Assembly: GCA_934155185.1 (NCBI GenBank)
Contig: CAKPGT010000015.1
Location: 1 to 22,132 of the forward strand
DNA: 22,132 bases
Reading direction: 5' to 3'
Source of the DNA: an uncultured Bacilli bacterium
GTDB lineage: Bacteria > Bacillota_I > Bacilli_A > RF39 > UBA660
A model generated the notes under the pieces. The model made no database searches and was not told where the DNA came from. It was given only the letters and a program-made list of their open reading frames with translations. Shown here one piece after another: positions 1-7,297 of the stretch. Each line of letters starts with the position of its first letter. Position 1 is the first letter of the stretch. Made by a program: the position numbers and the translations under genes.

Positions 1-160
1 TAAGAGCTGGCAAAGGTATTACTATGCATTGCGACGATGGTCAATTAAGAGCTGGCAAAGGTATTACTATGCATTGCGACGATGGTCAATTAAGAGCTGG
101 CAAAGGTATTACTATGCATTGCAATGATGGCCAGTTAAGAGCTGGCAAAGGCATTCAGTG
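1..160 (+). repeat. Tandem 45-bp coding repeats
   Basis: Units lie at 1-45, 46-90 and 91-135, followed by a partial unit from 136. The first two are identical base for base; the third differs only near its end (GCAATGATGGCCAGT against GCGACGATGGTCAAT). The unit length is a multiple of three and the frame is kept. Such identity suggests recent duplication or gene conversion. The array probably continues beyond the left edge. Confidence 0.95.
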
Positions 161-227
161 CAACTATACTGATGCTAATTTTAAAATCGAAAAAAAAGAT
201 GCAAAAAAACTTACAAAGGTAGCATAA
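1..227 (+). CDS. 3' part of repeat-containing peptide, candidate multi-core RiPP precursor
   Basis: The reading frame is open from the window edge (first full codon at position 3) to the TAA at 225-227, so the N-terminus is probably outside the window. An internal ATG at 24 with AAAGG eight bases upstream is a possible but less likely start. The visible protein has tandem copies of the 15-residue unit MHCDDGQLRAGKGIT, then a variant with CND instead of CDD, then a truncated unit running into a Lys-rich tail ending LTKVA. Each unit has one Cys followed by Asp/Asn-Asp, one Arg and one Lys. The next gene is a radical SAM/SPASM enzyme and the one after a GNAT acetyltransferase. This arrangement is typical of ribosomally made, post-translationally modified peptides with several cores. 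I do not recognise the family. The peptide function is inferred from context; the repeats and frame are directly seen. Confidence 0.6.
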   Translation, partial: RAGKGITMHCDDGQLRAGKGITMHCDDGQLRAGKGITMHCNDGQLRAGKGIQCNYTDANFKIEKKDAKKLTKVA

Positions 228-250
228 GGATTACAATTGTAATTCTTTTT
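228..250 (+). terminator. Small hairpin with T-run between precursor and radical SAM gene
   Basis: GGATTAC (228-234) pairs with GTAATTC (239-245) around an AATT loop, with one G-U pair, and five T residues follow at once. It is weak, so it is more likely a partial terminator or attenuator than a full stop. That would let the precursor be made in excess over its modifying enzyme. Confidence 0.4.
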
Positions 251-258
251 AGGTGAAG

Positions 259-1389
259 ATGATAATAAGAGTTATTAATGATATTGAATTAAATATCAAC
301 GAAAAAAAAGCAAATGAAATATATTTTCCAGATGACTTTGCAAATAATATTAATGATAATAGTATTTCATCAATACTAAATGCAATTTATGAAAAAAAGA
401 AAAATATTATACCTTTAACTGTTTTAATAGAACTAACCAATAATTGTAATTTTAAATGTCCTTTTTGTTACATTGCTGGAAAAAGCAAATATACAAAATT
501 TAAAAAATTCGATGAGTTAAGGCCACTATTTGATAGCTTAATTAAACACGGAATGTTATTTTGTACGCTTACAGGTGGAGAATGTTTGCTGCATCCTGAC
601 TTTAAAAAGATATACTTATATTTAAAAAAGAATGGCGTACTTGTAAGCATATTAACAAATGGGTCTTTATTAAATGAAAAAATTATATCAATTTTTAATA
701 AGTATAAACCATATAAAGTAGAAATATCATTGTATGGCGATGAACAACATTTTAATAAAAACACAATGCAAAAAAATTACGACCTTAAAAATATTAAGAG
801 TAATATTTTATTGTTGAAAAAACATAAAATAAATGTAATATGCAAAACTCCATTAAATTCAATAACAGAAAATAGTTTTAGTAAAATATTAAACTGGTGT
901 AATAAAAATAACATATCATATTATTATTCGTCTGAGTTGTTTAACTCATATGATGGAAGTGATAACACTAAATATAAATTAAAAGATAAAGAATTAATTA
1001 AACTAATAAAAGATGGTAATAATTCTTTATTAAAGCAAGTGGATTATGTGTATGGAAAAAAAATATTTTTTGATTGTAAAGCGGGTAAATATGATATGAT
1101 GATAACATATGATTGGAATTTATTGCCGTGTTTTTCTATGAGAGGCAACACTTATTTTAATGTCTCATTAGATAATGGTTTTGATATAGCTTATAATATG
1201 TATAAAAATAAAATAAATCGCTTTAAAGGAAAAACGATTGAATACTGTAAAGGTTGTAAATCATTTAATATATGTACAGAGTGTGCAGCAACTGCATTAG
1301 GAAAACATGATTGTAATATTTGTAAAAAAAATGATTTATTAAGTAAAAAAATAATAGGAGAACTAAAAAATGAAAAATTACGAAACTAA
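259..1389 (+). CDS. Radical SAM/SPASM peptide maturase
   Basis: A radical SAM enzyme of about 376 residues (numbers below count from the alternative GTG at 253). The CxxxCxxC motif that binds the SAM-cleaving 4Fe-4S cluster is C65-NFK-C69-PF-C72, preceded by the usual LTNNC context. TGGE at 107-110 is the second conserved SAM-binding motif. The C-terminus has a SPASM-type Cys set (C275, C293, C332, C335, C341, C344, C354, C357), expected to hold auxiliary Fe-S clusters as in sactipeptide, ranthipeptide and quinohemoprotein maturases. No RRE/PqqD-like domain is evident in the short N-terminus. I prefer ATG 259 because AGGTGA (251-256) is a good ribosome site for it, whereas the GTG at 253 lies inside that site. 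The gene follows the repeat peptide by about 30 bases and overlaps the GNAT gene. Family is secure; the substrate is inferred to be the upstream peptide. Confidence 0.88.
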   Translation: MIIRVINDIELNINEKKANEIYFPDDFANNINDNSISSILNAIYEKKKNIIPLTVLIELTNNCNFKCPFCYIAGKSKYTKFKKFDELRPLFDSLIKHGMLFCTLTGGECLLHPDFKKIYLYLKKNGVLVSILTNGSLLNEKIISIFNKYKPYKVEISLYGDEQHFNKNTMQKNYDLKNIKSNILLLKKHKINVICKTPLNSITENSFSKILNWCNKNNISYYYSSELFNSYDGSDNTKYKLKDKELIKLIKDGNNSLLKQVDYVYGKKIFFDCKAGKYDMMITYDWNLLPCFSMRGNTYFNVSLDNGFDIAYNMYKNKINRFKGKTIEYCKGCKSFNICTECAATALGKHDCNICKKNDLLSKKIIGELKNEKLRN

Positions 1390-1912
1390 AAGATTGGAAA
1401 CAGAAAGATTAATAATAGATAAGGGAACTTCTGAAGTTTGTAAAAAAATTTATGAGTATGATTTAACTAAATGCACAGGTATTGATGGTAGAAATGAACT
1501 TGTAAAATCTGAAAAAGAAATAGACTTTATCGGTAATGACTCAGATAGTTATTACAAAGAATGCGAAAACGATAAATTATTTGACTGGTATATTTTTTTA
1601 AGAAGTACAAATGAACCAGTAGCAAATATAATAGCAGATAGAGAAGACGAAGAAGAAAAATCTATAGAAGTATCGTACAACACTCATCCTAAATATTGGG
1701 GCAATGGTTATGTTCCTGAAGCATTAAAAGAAATTTTAAATTATTTAAAATCGCTAGGATATAAAAAAATAGTTGCACATTTTTATGAAGGAAATGAAAA
1801 ATCAAAAAGAGTTTGCGAAAAACTTGGATTTAAATTTCAAAAAAAAGAACTAGAATACTTTAAACCGGGTGATAAGTATATAAATGATTATGAATATATA
1901 TTATATCTATAA
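1370..1912 (+). CDS. GNAT N-acetyltransferase, RimJ/RimL type
   Basis: A 180-residue protein starting with the ETKRLETERLII pattern of RimJ/RimL-like GNAT enzymes. The acetyl-CoA-binding motif A appears as YWGNGYVPEAL around residues 110-120, and the C-terminal part shows the NEKSKRVCEKLGFK segment common to this group. It starts inside the end of the radical SAM gene (20-base overlap) with AGGAG as ribosome site, so the two are translationally coupled and co-transcribed. In this context it may acetylate the repeat peptide, for example at the single Lys of each unit or at the N-terminus, or it may give self-protection. A generic acetyltransferase (ribosomal protein or antibiotic) that only happens to lie here cannot be excluded. 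Confidence 0.8.
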   Translation: MKNYETKRLETERLIIDKGTSEVCKKIYEYDLTKCTGIDGRNELVKSEKEIDFIGNDSDSYYKECENDKLFDWYIFLRSTNEPVANIIADREDEEEKSIEVSYNTHPKYWGNGYVPEALKEILNYLKSLGYKKIVAHFYEGNEKSKRVCEKLGFKFQKKELEYFKPGDKYINDYEYILYL

Positions 1913-1925
1913 TTATTTATTATTT

Positions 1926-1962
1926 AAAGTATAAGTACTAAATAATGCTTATACTTTTATTA
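1926..1962 (+). terminator. Terminator of the candidate RiPP operon
   Basis: AAAGTATAAG (1926-1935) and CTTATACTTT (1948-1957) form a perfect 10-bp stem with a 12-base loop, followed by a T-rich stretch. It lies 13 bases after the GNAT stop codon. Confidence 0.6.
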
Positions 1963-2040
1963 TTGGAAAAATTAAATAAAGAAATATTTGAAATATATAT
2001 TTATAACAATCATAACGTTATATATAATTAGGGGAAGGTA

Positions 2041-2075
2041 AAAAATAAAAGAGTATTGAACTTTGCCAACACTCT
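2041..2075 (-). terminator. Terminator of the yjcZ-like gene
   Basis: Read on the minus strand, AGAGTGTTG pairs with CAATACTCT (9 bp with one G-U pair, 8-base loop) and is followed by TTTTATTTTT. It lies about 20 bases past the stop of the small minus-strand gene. Confidence 0.65.
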
Positions 2076-2094
2076 GAAGAAAGTAAAACTTTCC

Positions 2095-2274
2095 TTAATT
2101 ATTTCCAAACCATCTTGCTCCGATAACTATAACTAACAAGATAAATAGAACTAAGATAATAGCTGCTCCATAACCAGTCCCTCCTTGGTTAGAATAACCA
2201 TATGGTGGGTATGAATATCCTCCGCAGCATGGAGAGTTGTATCCATAGCCACCTTGATAACCATAATAGTACAT
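2095..2274 (-). CDS. YjcZ-family tiny membrane protein (sporulation-type)
   Basis: A 59-codon minus-strand gene below usual length cut-offs. Residues 1-37 are rich in Gly, Tyr and Pro (starting MYYYGYQGGYGY, with a CCGG pair). Residues about 38-52 form one hydrophobic segment (AAIILVLFILLVIVIG), followed by the short tail ARWFGNN. This Gly/Tyr-rich head plus single-helix design matches the YjcZ family of tiny transmembrane proteins of Bacillus, several of which are found in spores. The start is supported by a very strong ribosome site (GGGAGGAGGGAC on the minus strand, 2281-2292), a TATAAT upstream and a terminator downstream. The exact function of the family is not known. Confidence 0.82.
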   Translation of the reverse strand: MYYYGYQGGYGYNSPCCGGYSYPPYGYSNQGGTGYGAAIILVLFILLVIVIGARWFGNN

Positions 2275-2301
2275 AAAATTGTCCCTCCTCCCGTATTATC
2301 T

Positions 2302-2307
2302 ATTATA
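2302..2307 (-). promoter_or_regulatory. -10 element of the yjcZ-like gene
   Basis: A perfect TATAAT on the minus strand, about 28 bases before the start codon. The -35 region (CTTTAT-like) is poor, so a non-housekeeping or activator-dependent promoter is possible. Confidence 0.4.
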
Positions 2308-2440
2308 GTTTACTCTAAAGGCATATAAAGTGTTATATAAAATACCTAGTTAAATTACTTCTTAAATAGCTAATTTTATGTATTTATATGTAAAACTATT
2401 AATAAATAAATCAAAATAATTTTTATTGTTATAAAAAATG

Positions 2441-2449
2441 TGTTATCAT
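2441..2449 (+). promoter_or_regulatory. Extended -10 promoter before ftsW
   Basis: TGTTATCAT is an extended -10 (TG, one base, TATCAT). There is no good -35. The predicted start site falls around 2456, which supports translation from 2469 rather than from the ATG at 2454. Confidence 0.4.
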
Positions 2450-2468
2450 ATTTATGATAGGTGATAGG

Positions 2469-3611
2469 ATGAGAAAAGTATTTAATAAAATAGATAAACC
2501 ACTTCTTGTTTTAACAATTATATGCCTTATTTTTGGGGTAATGATGGTAGGTAGTTCTTCATCACTTAAAGCTTATATGAAAAGAGGGGACAGCTACTAC
2601 TACTTTAAAAGACAGTTATTGTTTGTTATAATGGGGCTTATAGCATCTTTTATCGTAGTTAAAATACCAATTAAAAAATATAAGAAATATATAGGTCTTT
2701 TTGTTGCTGGTATAACGGGTGCACTTATATATGTTTTAGTTAATAAGAAGGTAAGTAATGGTGTTTCAGGTTGGCTATTTATAAAGGGATTTGGTATCCA
2801 ACCTAGTGAATTTGCTAAAACAGTGTTAATACTATTTTTTGCAATTGTATATGAAAGATTTATGAAAATAAGAGATTTAAGTAACGTTTTAAAGGTTCTT
2901 CCATTTGCTGTACCTCTGATATTTATATTCTTAGTATTTGAGCAGCCTGACTTTGGTACTATGATGGTATTAGCATCAATAACAGCAGTGATATTTTTTA
3001 TGGTTCCATATGATGGTAAGACAAAACTTATAATGGTTACATTTACAGTTATATCGGTACTTATACTAGCTCTTACAATGGCACTAACGGGTAAGGGCTT
3101 AAGCGATAGTCAAAAAAGCAGGTTTAATTTTACAAATCCGTGTACAAGGTATAGACAAAAAACAGGTTATCAAGTATGTAATGGTTATATTGCTATTAAT
3201 AGTGGCAGTTTACTAGGAACAGGATATGGAAATAGTAAACAAAAATATTTATATTTACCAGAAGCATACACTGATTTTATATTTGCAATATTAATAGAAG
3301 AACTTGGATTTGTATCAGGAGTAGTTCTTTTGATAGTATATTTTGCTATTATATGGAGAATTATTTTAATAGGTAAAAAATCGTATAATCTTGGTGGTTC
3401 TATTATATGCTATGGAGTTGCTTCTTTAATAGCATTTCATATTATAATTAATTTAGGTGGAGTATTAGGATTAATTCCATTAACGGGCGTTCCACTTCCA
3501 TTTTTATCTTATGGTGGTTCATACATGATTAATTTACTTATATGTTTAGGCCTTGTTCAAAGAGTTAGTGTTGAAAATAGGATATTTGAGCAAAAGCATT
3601 TAGTTAGATAA
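2469..3611 (+). CDS. ftsW: FtsW/SpoVE-type peptidoglycan glycosyltransferase
   Basis: A polytopic SEDS-family protein of 380 residues with about ten hydrophobic segments. SEDS proteins polymerise lipid II into glycan strands; FtsW does so at the septum with a class B penicillin-binding protein. Visible family motifs are GVSGWLFIKGFGIQPSEFAK (QPSE at 111-114), the segment LPEAYTDFIFAILIEELG with D269 at the position of the proposed catalytic Asp, and the C-terminal PLTGVPLPFLSYGGS. The last motif fits FtsW/SpoVE better than RodA. I chose ATG 2469 because AGGTGA (2459-2464) sits correctly before it; the ATG at 2454 would have no ribosome site. A hairpin terminator follows. SpoVE is an alternative name if the organism sporulates. 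Confidence 0.88.
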   Translation: MRKVFNKIDKPLLVLTIICLIFGVMMVGSSSSLKAYMKRGDSYYYFKRQLLFVIMGLIASFIVVKIPIKKYKKYIGLFVAGITGALIYVLVNKKVSNGVSGWLFIKGFGIQPSEFAKTVLILFFAIVYERFMKIRDLSNVLKVLPFAVPLIFIFLVFEQPDFGTMMVLASITAVIFFMVPYDGKTKLIMVTFTVISVLILALTMALTGKGLSDSQKSRFNFTNPCTRYRQKTGYQVCNGYIAINSGSLLGTGYGNSKQKYLYLPEAYTDFIFAILIEELGFVSGVVLLIVYFAIIWRIILIGKKSYNLGGSIICYGVASLIAFHIIINLGGVLGLIPLTGVPLPFLSYGGSYMINLLICLGLVQRVSVENRIFEQKHLVR

Positions 3612-3639
3612 AGGTATTTGAAAAAAATATCTTTTTTTT
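3611..3639 (+). terminator. Terminator after ftsW
   Basis: AAGGTATTT and AAATATCTT form a 9-bp stem (one G-U pair) around GAAAA, followed by a T-run. It begins at the last base of the stop codon. Confidence 0.7.
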
Positions 3640-3699
3640 ATTAAAAAAACGCGGGATTAAGCAAGTTTTAGATAAGTATTATATTGGAAGGAGGAAAAA

Positions 3700-4407
3700 A
3701 TGATTAATTTTATAAGAAAATATTGGAAACATTTTACGATTGGTTTGATATTAGTTTTTATTATGGTAGGTAGCTTTTTTTATGATGATAATAGCATTAC
3801 AACTAGTGAGGCAAAAAAGCTTTCAGTAACTAAAAAGGAGGTTAAAGAAGAGAATAATAAAAGTACCAATAAAGAGAATAATAAAACGGTATTTGTAGAT
3901 GTAAAAGGAGCGGTAAATACACCGGGAGTATATGAAATTGACAGCTCTAAAAGAATAATAGATGCCATAAATTTAGCAGGTGGTTTAGCTAGCAGTGCTA
4001 ACACTATTAATTTAAATTTAAGTAAGAAAGTTGAAGATGAAATGTACATAGTTGTATATAATACAAAGCAAATAGAAGATTATAAAAATGGTGATACCAA
4101 CAATATTTCATGTGCTGCAAAAGAATGTGTTTGTCCTGACTCATTAAACAAAGCTTGCATAAGTAGTAGTACTAGTAGTTCTTCTAAAACTAGTACTACT
4201 AAAAGTAAAACATCAAGTAAAATATCAATAAATACTGCTTTAAAAGAAGAATTAATGACCCTAAGTGGTATAGGTGAAGCTAAAGCGTTAGCTATAATAA
4301 AGTATAGAGAAGAAAACGGCGCATTTAAAAGTATCCAAGATATTAAGAATGTATCTGGAATAGGAAATTCTTTATATGAAAAAATAAAGGATAATATAAC
4401 TTTATAA
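3700..4407 (+). CDS. comEA: ComEA, competence DNA-binding receptor
   Basis: A membrane-anchored DNA receptor of the natural transformation machinery, 235 residues. One N-terminal transmembrane helix lies at about residues 10-27. An SLBB domain at about 63-125 contains VFVDVKGAVNTPGVYEI, followed by a low-complexity Ser/Thr/Lys linker with four Cys just before it. The C-terminal pair of helix-hairpin-helix motifs (SGIGEAKALAIIKYRE and VSGIGNSLYEKI) binds double-stranded DNA. This domain order and length match ComEA of Gram-positive bacteria. The ribosome site GGAAGGAGG is strong. The stop codon overlaps the comEC start (TAATG), so the two are translationally coupled. The Cys cluster CAAKECVCPD before the linker is unusual; it could form disulfides outside the membrane. 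Confidence 0.95.
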   Translation: MINFIRKYWKHFTIGLILVFIMVGSFFYDDNSITTSEAKKLSVTKKEVKEENNKSTNKENNKTVFVDVKGAVNTPGVYEIDSSKRIIDAINLAGGLASSANTINLNLSKKVEDEMYIVVYNTKQIEDYKNGDTNNISCAAKECVCPDSLNKACISSSTSSSSKTSTTKSKTSSKISINTALKEELMTLSGIGEAKALAIIKYREENGAFKSIQDIKNVSGIGNSLYEKIKDNITL

Positions 4408-6410
4408 TGAAAAGAAAAACATGTGTTGTTTTAATATTAATATGTATTTTATCATTAATTAGAGTATTATTTACAGTTAGCTTAAGGCTAACTTCTTTTG
4501 AAGTTTATAAAAATGAGTATGGTATTATAACAAAAATAAGAAAAGATAATAATAAGACAGTACTTGATATAAAAGCTAAGAAAAAATGTAGAGTAACTTT
4601 ATATAAGAATTTAAATTATAGTCTTGGTGATAAAGTTCATGTTAAGGGAATATTTAAAACAGCGGATAACAATACTGTTTTTAATCTTTTTAATTATAGA
4701 AAATACTTGTTATCAAAAAACATAAAACTTATAGGTGATAATGTAAGTGTTTCACTTGTAAGTAAAAATAATAACTTTTTATATAAGTTTAAAAATAAAA
4801 TAATATATCACATAGATAAATATAAAAGTAAAAACTATCTTAGCCTTTTTATATTAGGAGATAATTCCTATATGGAAGATGACATTATTAAGACATATAG
4901 AAATATTGGTATAAGTCATCTATTTTCAATTTCTGGTATGCATGTTAACCTTTTTGTAGTAATTCTTAATTTCCTACTTAAAAAAGTAAAGCGTAAGGAT
5001 ACTATAATTGTATCATTTTTACTTTTTCTTCTTTTTCTAACTAATTATACCGAATCTTTATTAAGGTGTACTTTCTTTATAATATTATCAAATATAAATA
5101 AGCTATTTAAACTAAAAATAAAAAGCACTTATTTACTTGTTATAACTGCTTTTATATTGCTTTTTATTAATCCATATTTGATTTATAGTGTAGGATTTTT
5201 ATTTTCAACAATAATAACTTTTTTTATAATTTTATCTAGAAATTTAATGAAGAAAAAAGGGTACATTAAAAAAAGTATTATAATGTCATCAATATGCTTT
5301 TTAGCATCTATTCCTATAATTTCAAGTAGCTTTTTTAAGGTTAACTTATTAACACCAGTTTTAAATGTTATTTTTATTCCTATAGTATCTTTGATTATAT
5401 TTCCATTTGGTATTCTAACTTTTATTTTACCGTTTTTAGATAATGCTTATTTTATGCTTACGAGTTTTTTAGAAAAATTAGCAAATTTTACATGTAATAT
5501 AAATATGTTTACATTTGCACTTTCCAAAACAAATATGGCTATTATATTTCTTTACTATTTATTTTTATATTTGACGATTAAAAAGAATAAAAAATACATT
5601 TTGCTTTATTTAGCTTTACTTTTCATTAATATTAACTCTAGATTTTTAATAATAAAGCCGTTTGTAACTTTTTTAGATGTTGGACAAGGAGACAGTAATG
5701 TTATAGTTATGCCAGGTGGTAAAACTATTTTAATAGATACAGCAGGCGCCTATAACATGAATGGAAAAATTGTTAATAATAGATTAATTCCATACTTAAA
5801 TTCAATTGGCATAAATAAAATTGACTATTTAATTTTGACTCATGGCGACTATGATCATATGGGGGATGGTATAAATTTGGTTAATAATTATAAAGTGAAA
5901 AATGTAGTATTTAATTGTGGAGAGTTTAATGAATTAGAAAAAGAATTAATCAAAGTATTGGATAAAAAGAAAATTAATTATTATTCATGTATTAAAGAGT
6001 TAAATATAGATAGTAACAAACTATATTTCTTACAAACAAAAAAATACAATAACGAAAATGATAATAGTAATGTGATTTATACAGAACTTGATGGTTATAA
6101 GTTTATGTTTATGGGGGATGCTTCACAAGAAAGAGAGAAAGATATATTAGAGAAATATAATTTAGGTAGTATTGATTTTTTAAAAGTAGGTCATCATGGT
6201 TCAAATACAAGTTCTAGTAAGGAATTTATTGATAAAATAAATCCTAAATATTCGATTATAAGTGTTGGCAAAAACAATAGGTATGGTCATCCGAATAAAG
6301 AAGTATTGAATAATCTAAATAATTCAAAAATATATAGAACAGATCAAGATGGAAGTATAATGTTTAAAATCAAAAATAATAAATTAAAAATTGAGACATG
6401 TAGTCCATAG
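4407..6410 (+). CDS. comEC: ComEC/Rec2 competence DNA channel
   Basis: The membrane channel carrying single-stranded DNA into the cell during transformation, 667 residues, slightly shorter than B. subtilis ComEC. Order: an N-terminal helix, an OB-fold-like extracellular domain (about 30-110), the multi-helix Competence domain (about 140-400, including LFSISGMHVN), and a C-terminal metallo-beta-lactamase domain (about 420-667). That domain begins at FLDVGQGDSNVIVMPGG, carries HGDYDH at residues 479-484 (the HxDxDH metal site), and has GHHGSNTSSS further on. These residues support a potentially active nuclease-like domain. It overlaps comEA by one base. The 3' end of this gene, from the HxDxDH codons onward, is repeated downstream (see 7930-8506 and 9518-9570), so the present 3' end may have been exchanged by recombination. 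Confidence 0.95.
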   Translation: MKRKTCVVLILICILSLIRVLFTVSLRLTSFEVYKNEYGIITKIRKDNNKTVLDIKAKKKCRVTLYKNLNYSLGDKVHVKGIFKTADNNTVFNLFNYRKYLLSKNIKLIGDNVSVSLVSKNNNFLYKFKNKIIYHIDKYKSKNYLSLFILGDNSYMEDDIIKTYRNIGISHLFSISGMHVNLFVVILNFLLKKVKRKDTIIVSFLLFLLFLTNYTESLLRCTFFIILSNINKLFKLKIKSTYLLVITAFILLFINPYLIYSVGFLFSTIITFFIILSRNLMKKKGYIKKSIIMSSICFLASIPIISSSFFKVNLLTPVLNVIFIPIVSLIIFPFGILTFILPFLDNAYFMLTSFLEKLANFTCNINMFTFALSKTNMAIIFLYYLFLYLTIKKNKKYILLYLALLFININSRFLIIKPFVTFLDVGQGDSNVIVMPGGKTILIDTAGAYNMNGKIVNNRLIPYLNSIGINKIDYLILTHGDYDHMGDGINLVNNYKVKNVVFNCGEFNELEKELIKVLDKKKINYYSCIKELNIDSNKLYFLQTKKYNNENDNSNVIYTELDGYKFMFMGDASQEREKDILEKYNLGSIDFLKVGHHGSNTSSSKEFIDKINPKYSIISVGKNNRYGHPNKEVLNNLNNSKIYRTDQDGSIMFKIKNNKLKIETCSP

Positions 6411-6426
6411 GAAGGAAGATGATAAA

Positions 6427-7254
6427 ATGAATGAAATTAAAGAATATACAACAAAATTATTTGAAGATATAAAACATATAGGTGAATTTGGTAATGAATA
6501 TTGGTTAGCAAGAGAATTAAAAAATGTTTTAGGATATAATCAATGGAGAAGTATAAATGATTTAATAGAAAGAGCTAAAGTATCTTGTAAAGAAAGCAAA
6601 TATAATGTAGATGACCATTTTGCGTTGTACCGCAAAATGGTTGGTATAGGTTCTAAAACTCAAAGAAAAGTTATAGATTATAAACTATCTAGATATGCTT
6701 GTTATTTAATTGTAATGAATGGTAATCCTAAAAAGGAAATAATAGCTCTAGGTCAAACTTACTTTGCTATTCAAACAAGGAAACAAGAACTTTCTGAAAA
6801 AGAATACAATGAACTCACTGAAGATGAGAAAAGACTATATCGAAGAAATCAAACAAGAAAAGGAAATTATAATTTAAATCAAACTGCAATTAAAAGTGGA
6901 GTAAAAGATATAGCTAGATTTCATAATGCAGGATATAAAGGTCTTTATAATGGTGAAACAGCAGATGATATTTTTAAAAGAAAGAAACTAAGGTATAGAG
7001 AAGACATCTTAGATAATATGGGTAGTGAAGAACTTGCGGATAACATATTTAGAATTGCTCAAACAGATGCCAAATTAAAACGAGATAATGTAAATAATGA
7101 ATATACAGCAAATAGTGTTCACTTCGAAGTTGGCAAAAAGGTAAGAAATACAATTAAAGAATTAGGAGGTACTATGCCAGAAGATCTACCAACGCCTGAT
7201 AGAAGTCTAAAAGAAATAGAAAAAGAAAAAAAGAAATTGGAAATTAAAAACTAA
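6427..7254 (+). CDS. dinD: DinD, DNA damage-inducible protein D
   Basis: A 275-residue protein whose whole length follows E. coli DinD: an N-terminal Bro-N/KilA-like part (EYWLARELKNVLGY), then LSRYACYLIVMNGNP, GQTYFAIQTRKQEL, the middle segment ending NAGYKGLYNGETADDI, and the C-terminal VGKKVRNTIKELGGTMPEDLPTP. E. coli DinD is SOS-induced and counteracts RecA filaments; whether that holds here is unknown. I chose ATG 6427 because GGAAGGAAG (6410-6418) precedes it; the TTG at 6391 lies inside comEC. It starts 17 bases after the comEC stop and no promoter is visible, so it probably relies on comEC transcription. No LexA-box-like site was seen near it. A perfect 11-bp inverted repeat is embedded at codons 63-72. 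Confidence 0.9.
   Translation: MNEIKEYTTKLFEDIKHIGEFGNEYWLARELKNVLGYNQWRSINDLIERAKVSCKESKYNVDDHFALYRKMVGIGSKTQRKVIDYKLSRYACYLIVMNGNPKKEIIALGQTYFAIQTRKQELSEKEYNELTEDEKRLYRRNQTRKGNYNLNQTAIKSGVKDIARFHNAGYKGLYNGETADDIFKRKKLRYREDILDNMGSEELADNIFRIAQTDAKLKRDNVNNEYTANSVHFEVGKKVRNTIKELGGTMPEDLPTPDRSLKEIEKEKKKLEIKN
6614..6641 (+). repeat. Perfect 11-bp inverted repeat inside dinD
   Basis: ACCATTTTGCG (6614-6624) and CGCAAAATGGT (6631-6641) are exact reverse complements around the loop TTGTAC. The segment encodes HFALYRKMV, a position that reads HF..xxKMV in other DinD proteins. Confidence 0.9.
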
Positions 7255-7262
7255 GAATAGTG

Positions 7263-7271
7263 TGTTATAAT
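7263..7271 (+). promoter_or_regulatory. Extended -10 promoter before the transglutaminase-like gene
   Basis: TGTTATAAT is a consensus extended -10 just after the dinD stop. It gives the next gene a likely promoter of its own; no clear -35 is present. Confidence 0.45.
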
Positions 7272-7297
7272 GGATATAGATTTGGAGTTGAAATTAA

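Noticed and set aside
1..160. CRISPR-like direct repeats
   Set aside because: The repeats are directly adjacent without spacers, are a multiple of three long and keep one open frame, so they are coding repeats.
468..764. Minus-strand ORF of 98 codons inside the radical SAM gene
   Set aside because: It lies wholly within a gene with clear motifs, has no ribosome site and no recognisable protein.
3780..4049. Minus-strand hydrophobic ORF inside comEA
   Set aside because: A shadow of the Lys/Glu/Asn-rich coding strand, without ribosome site.
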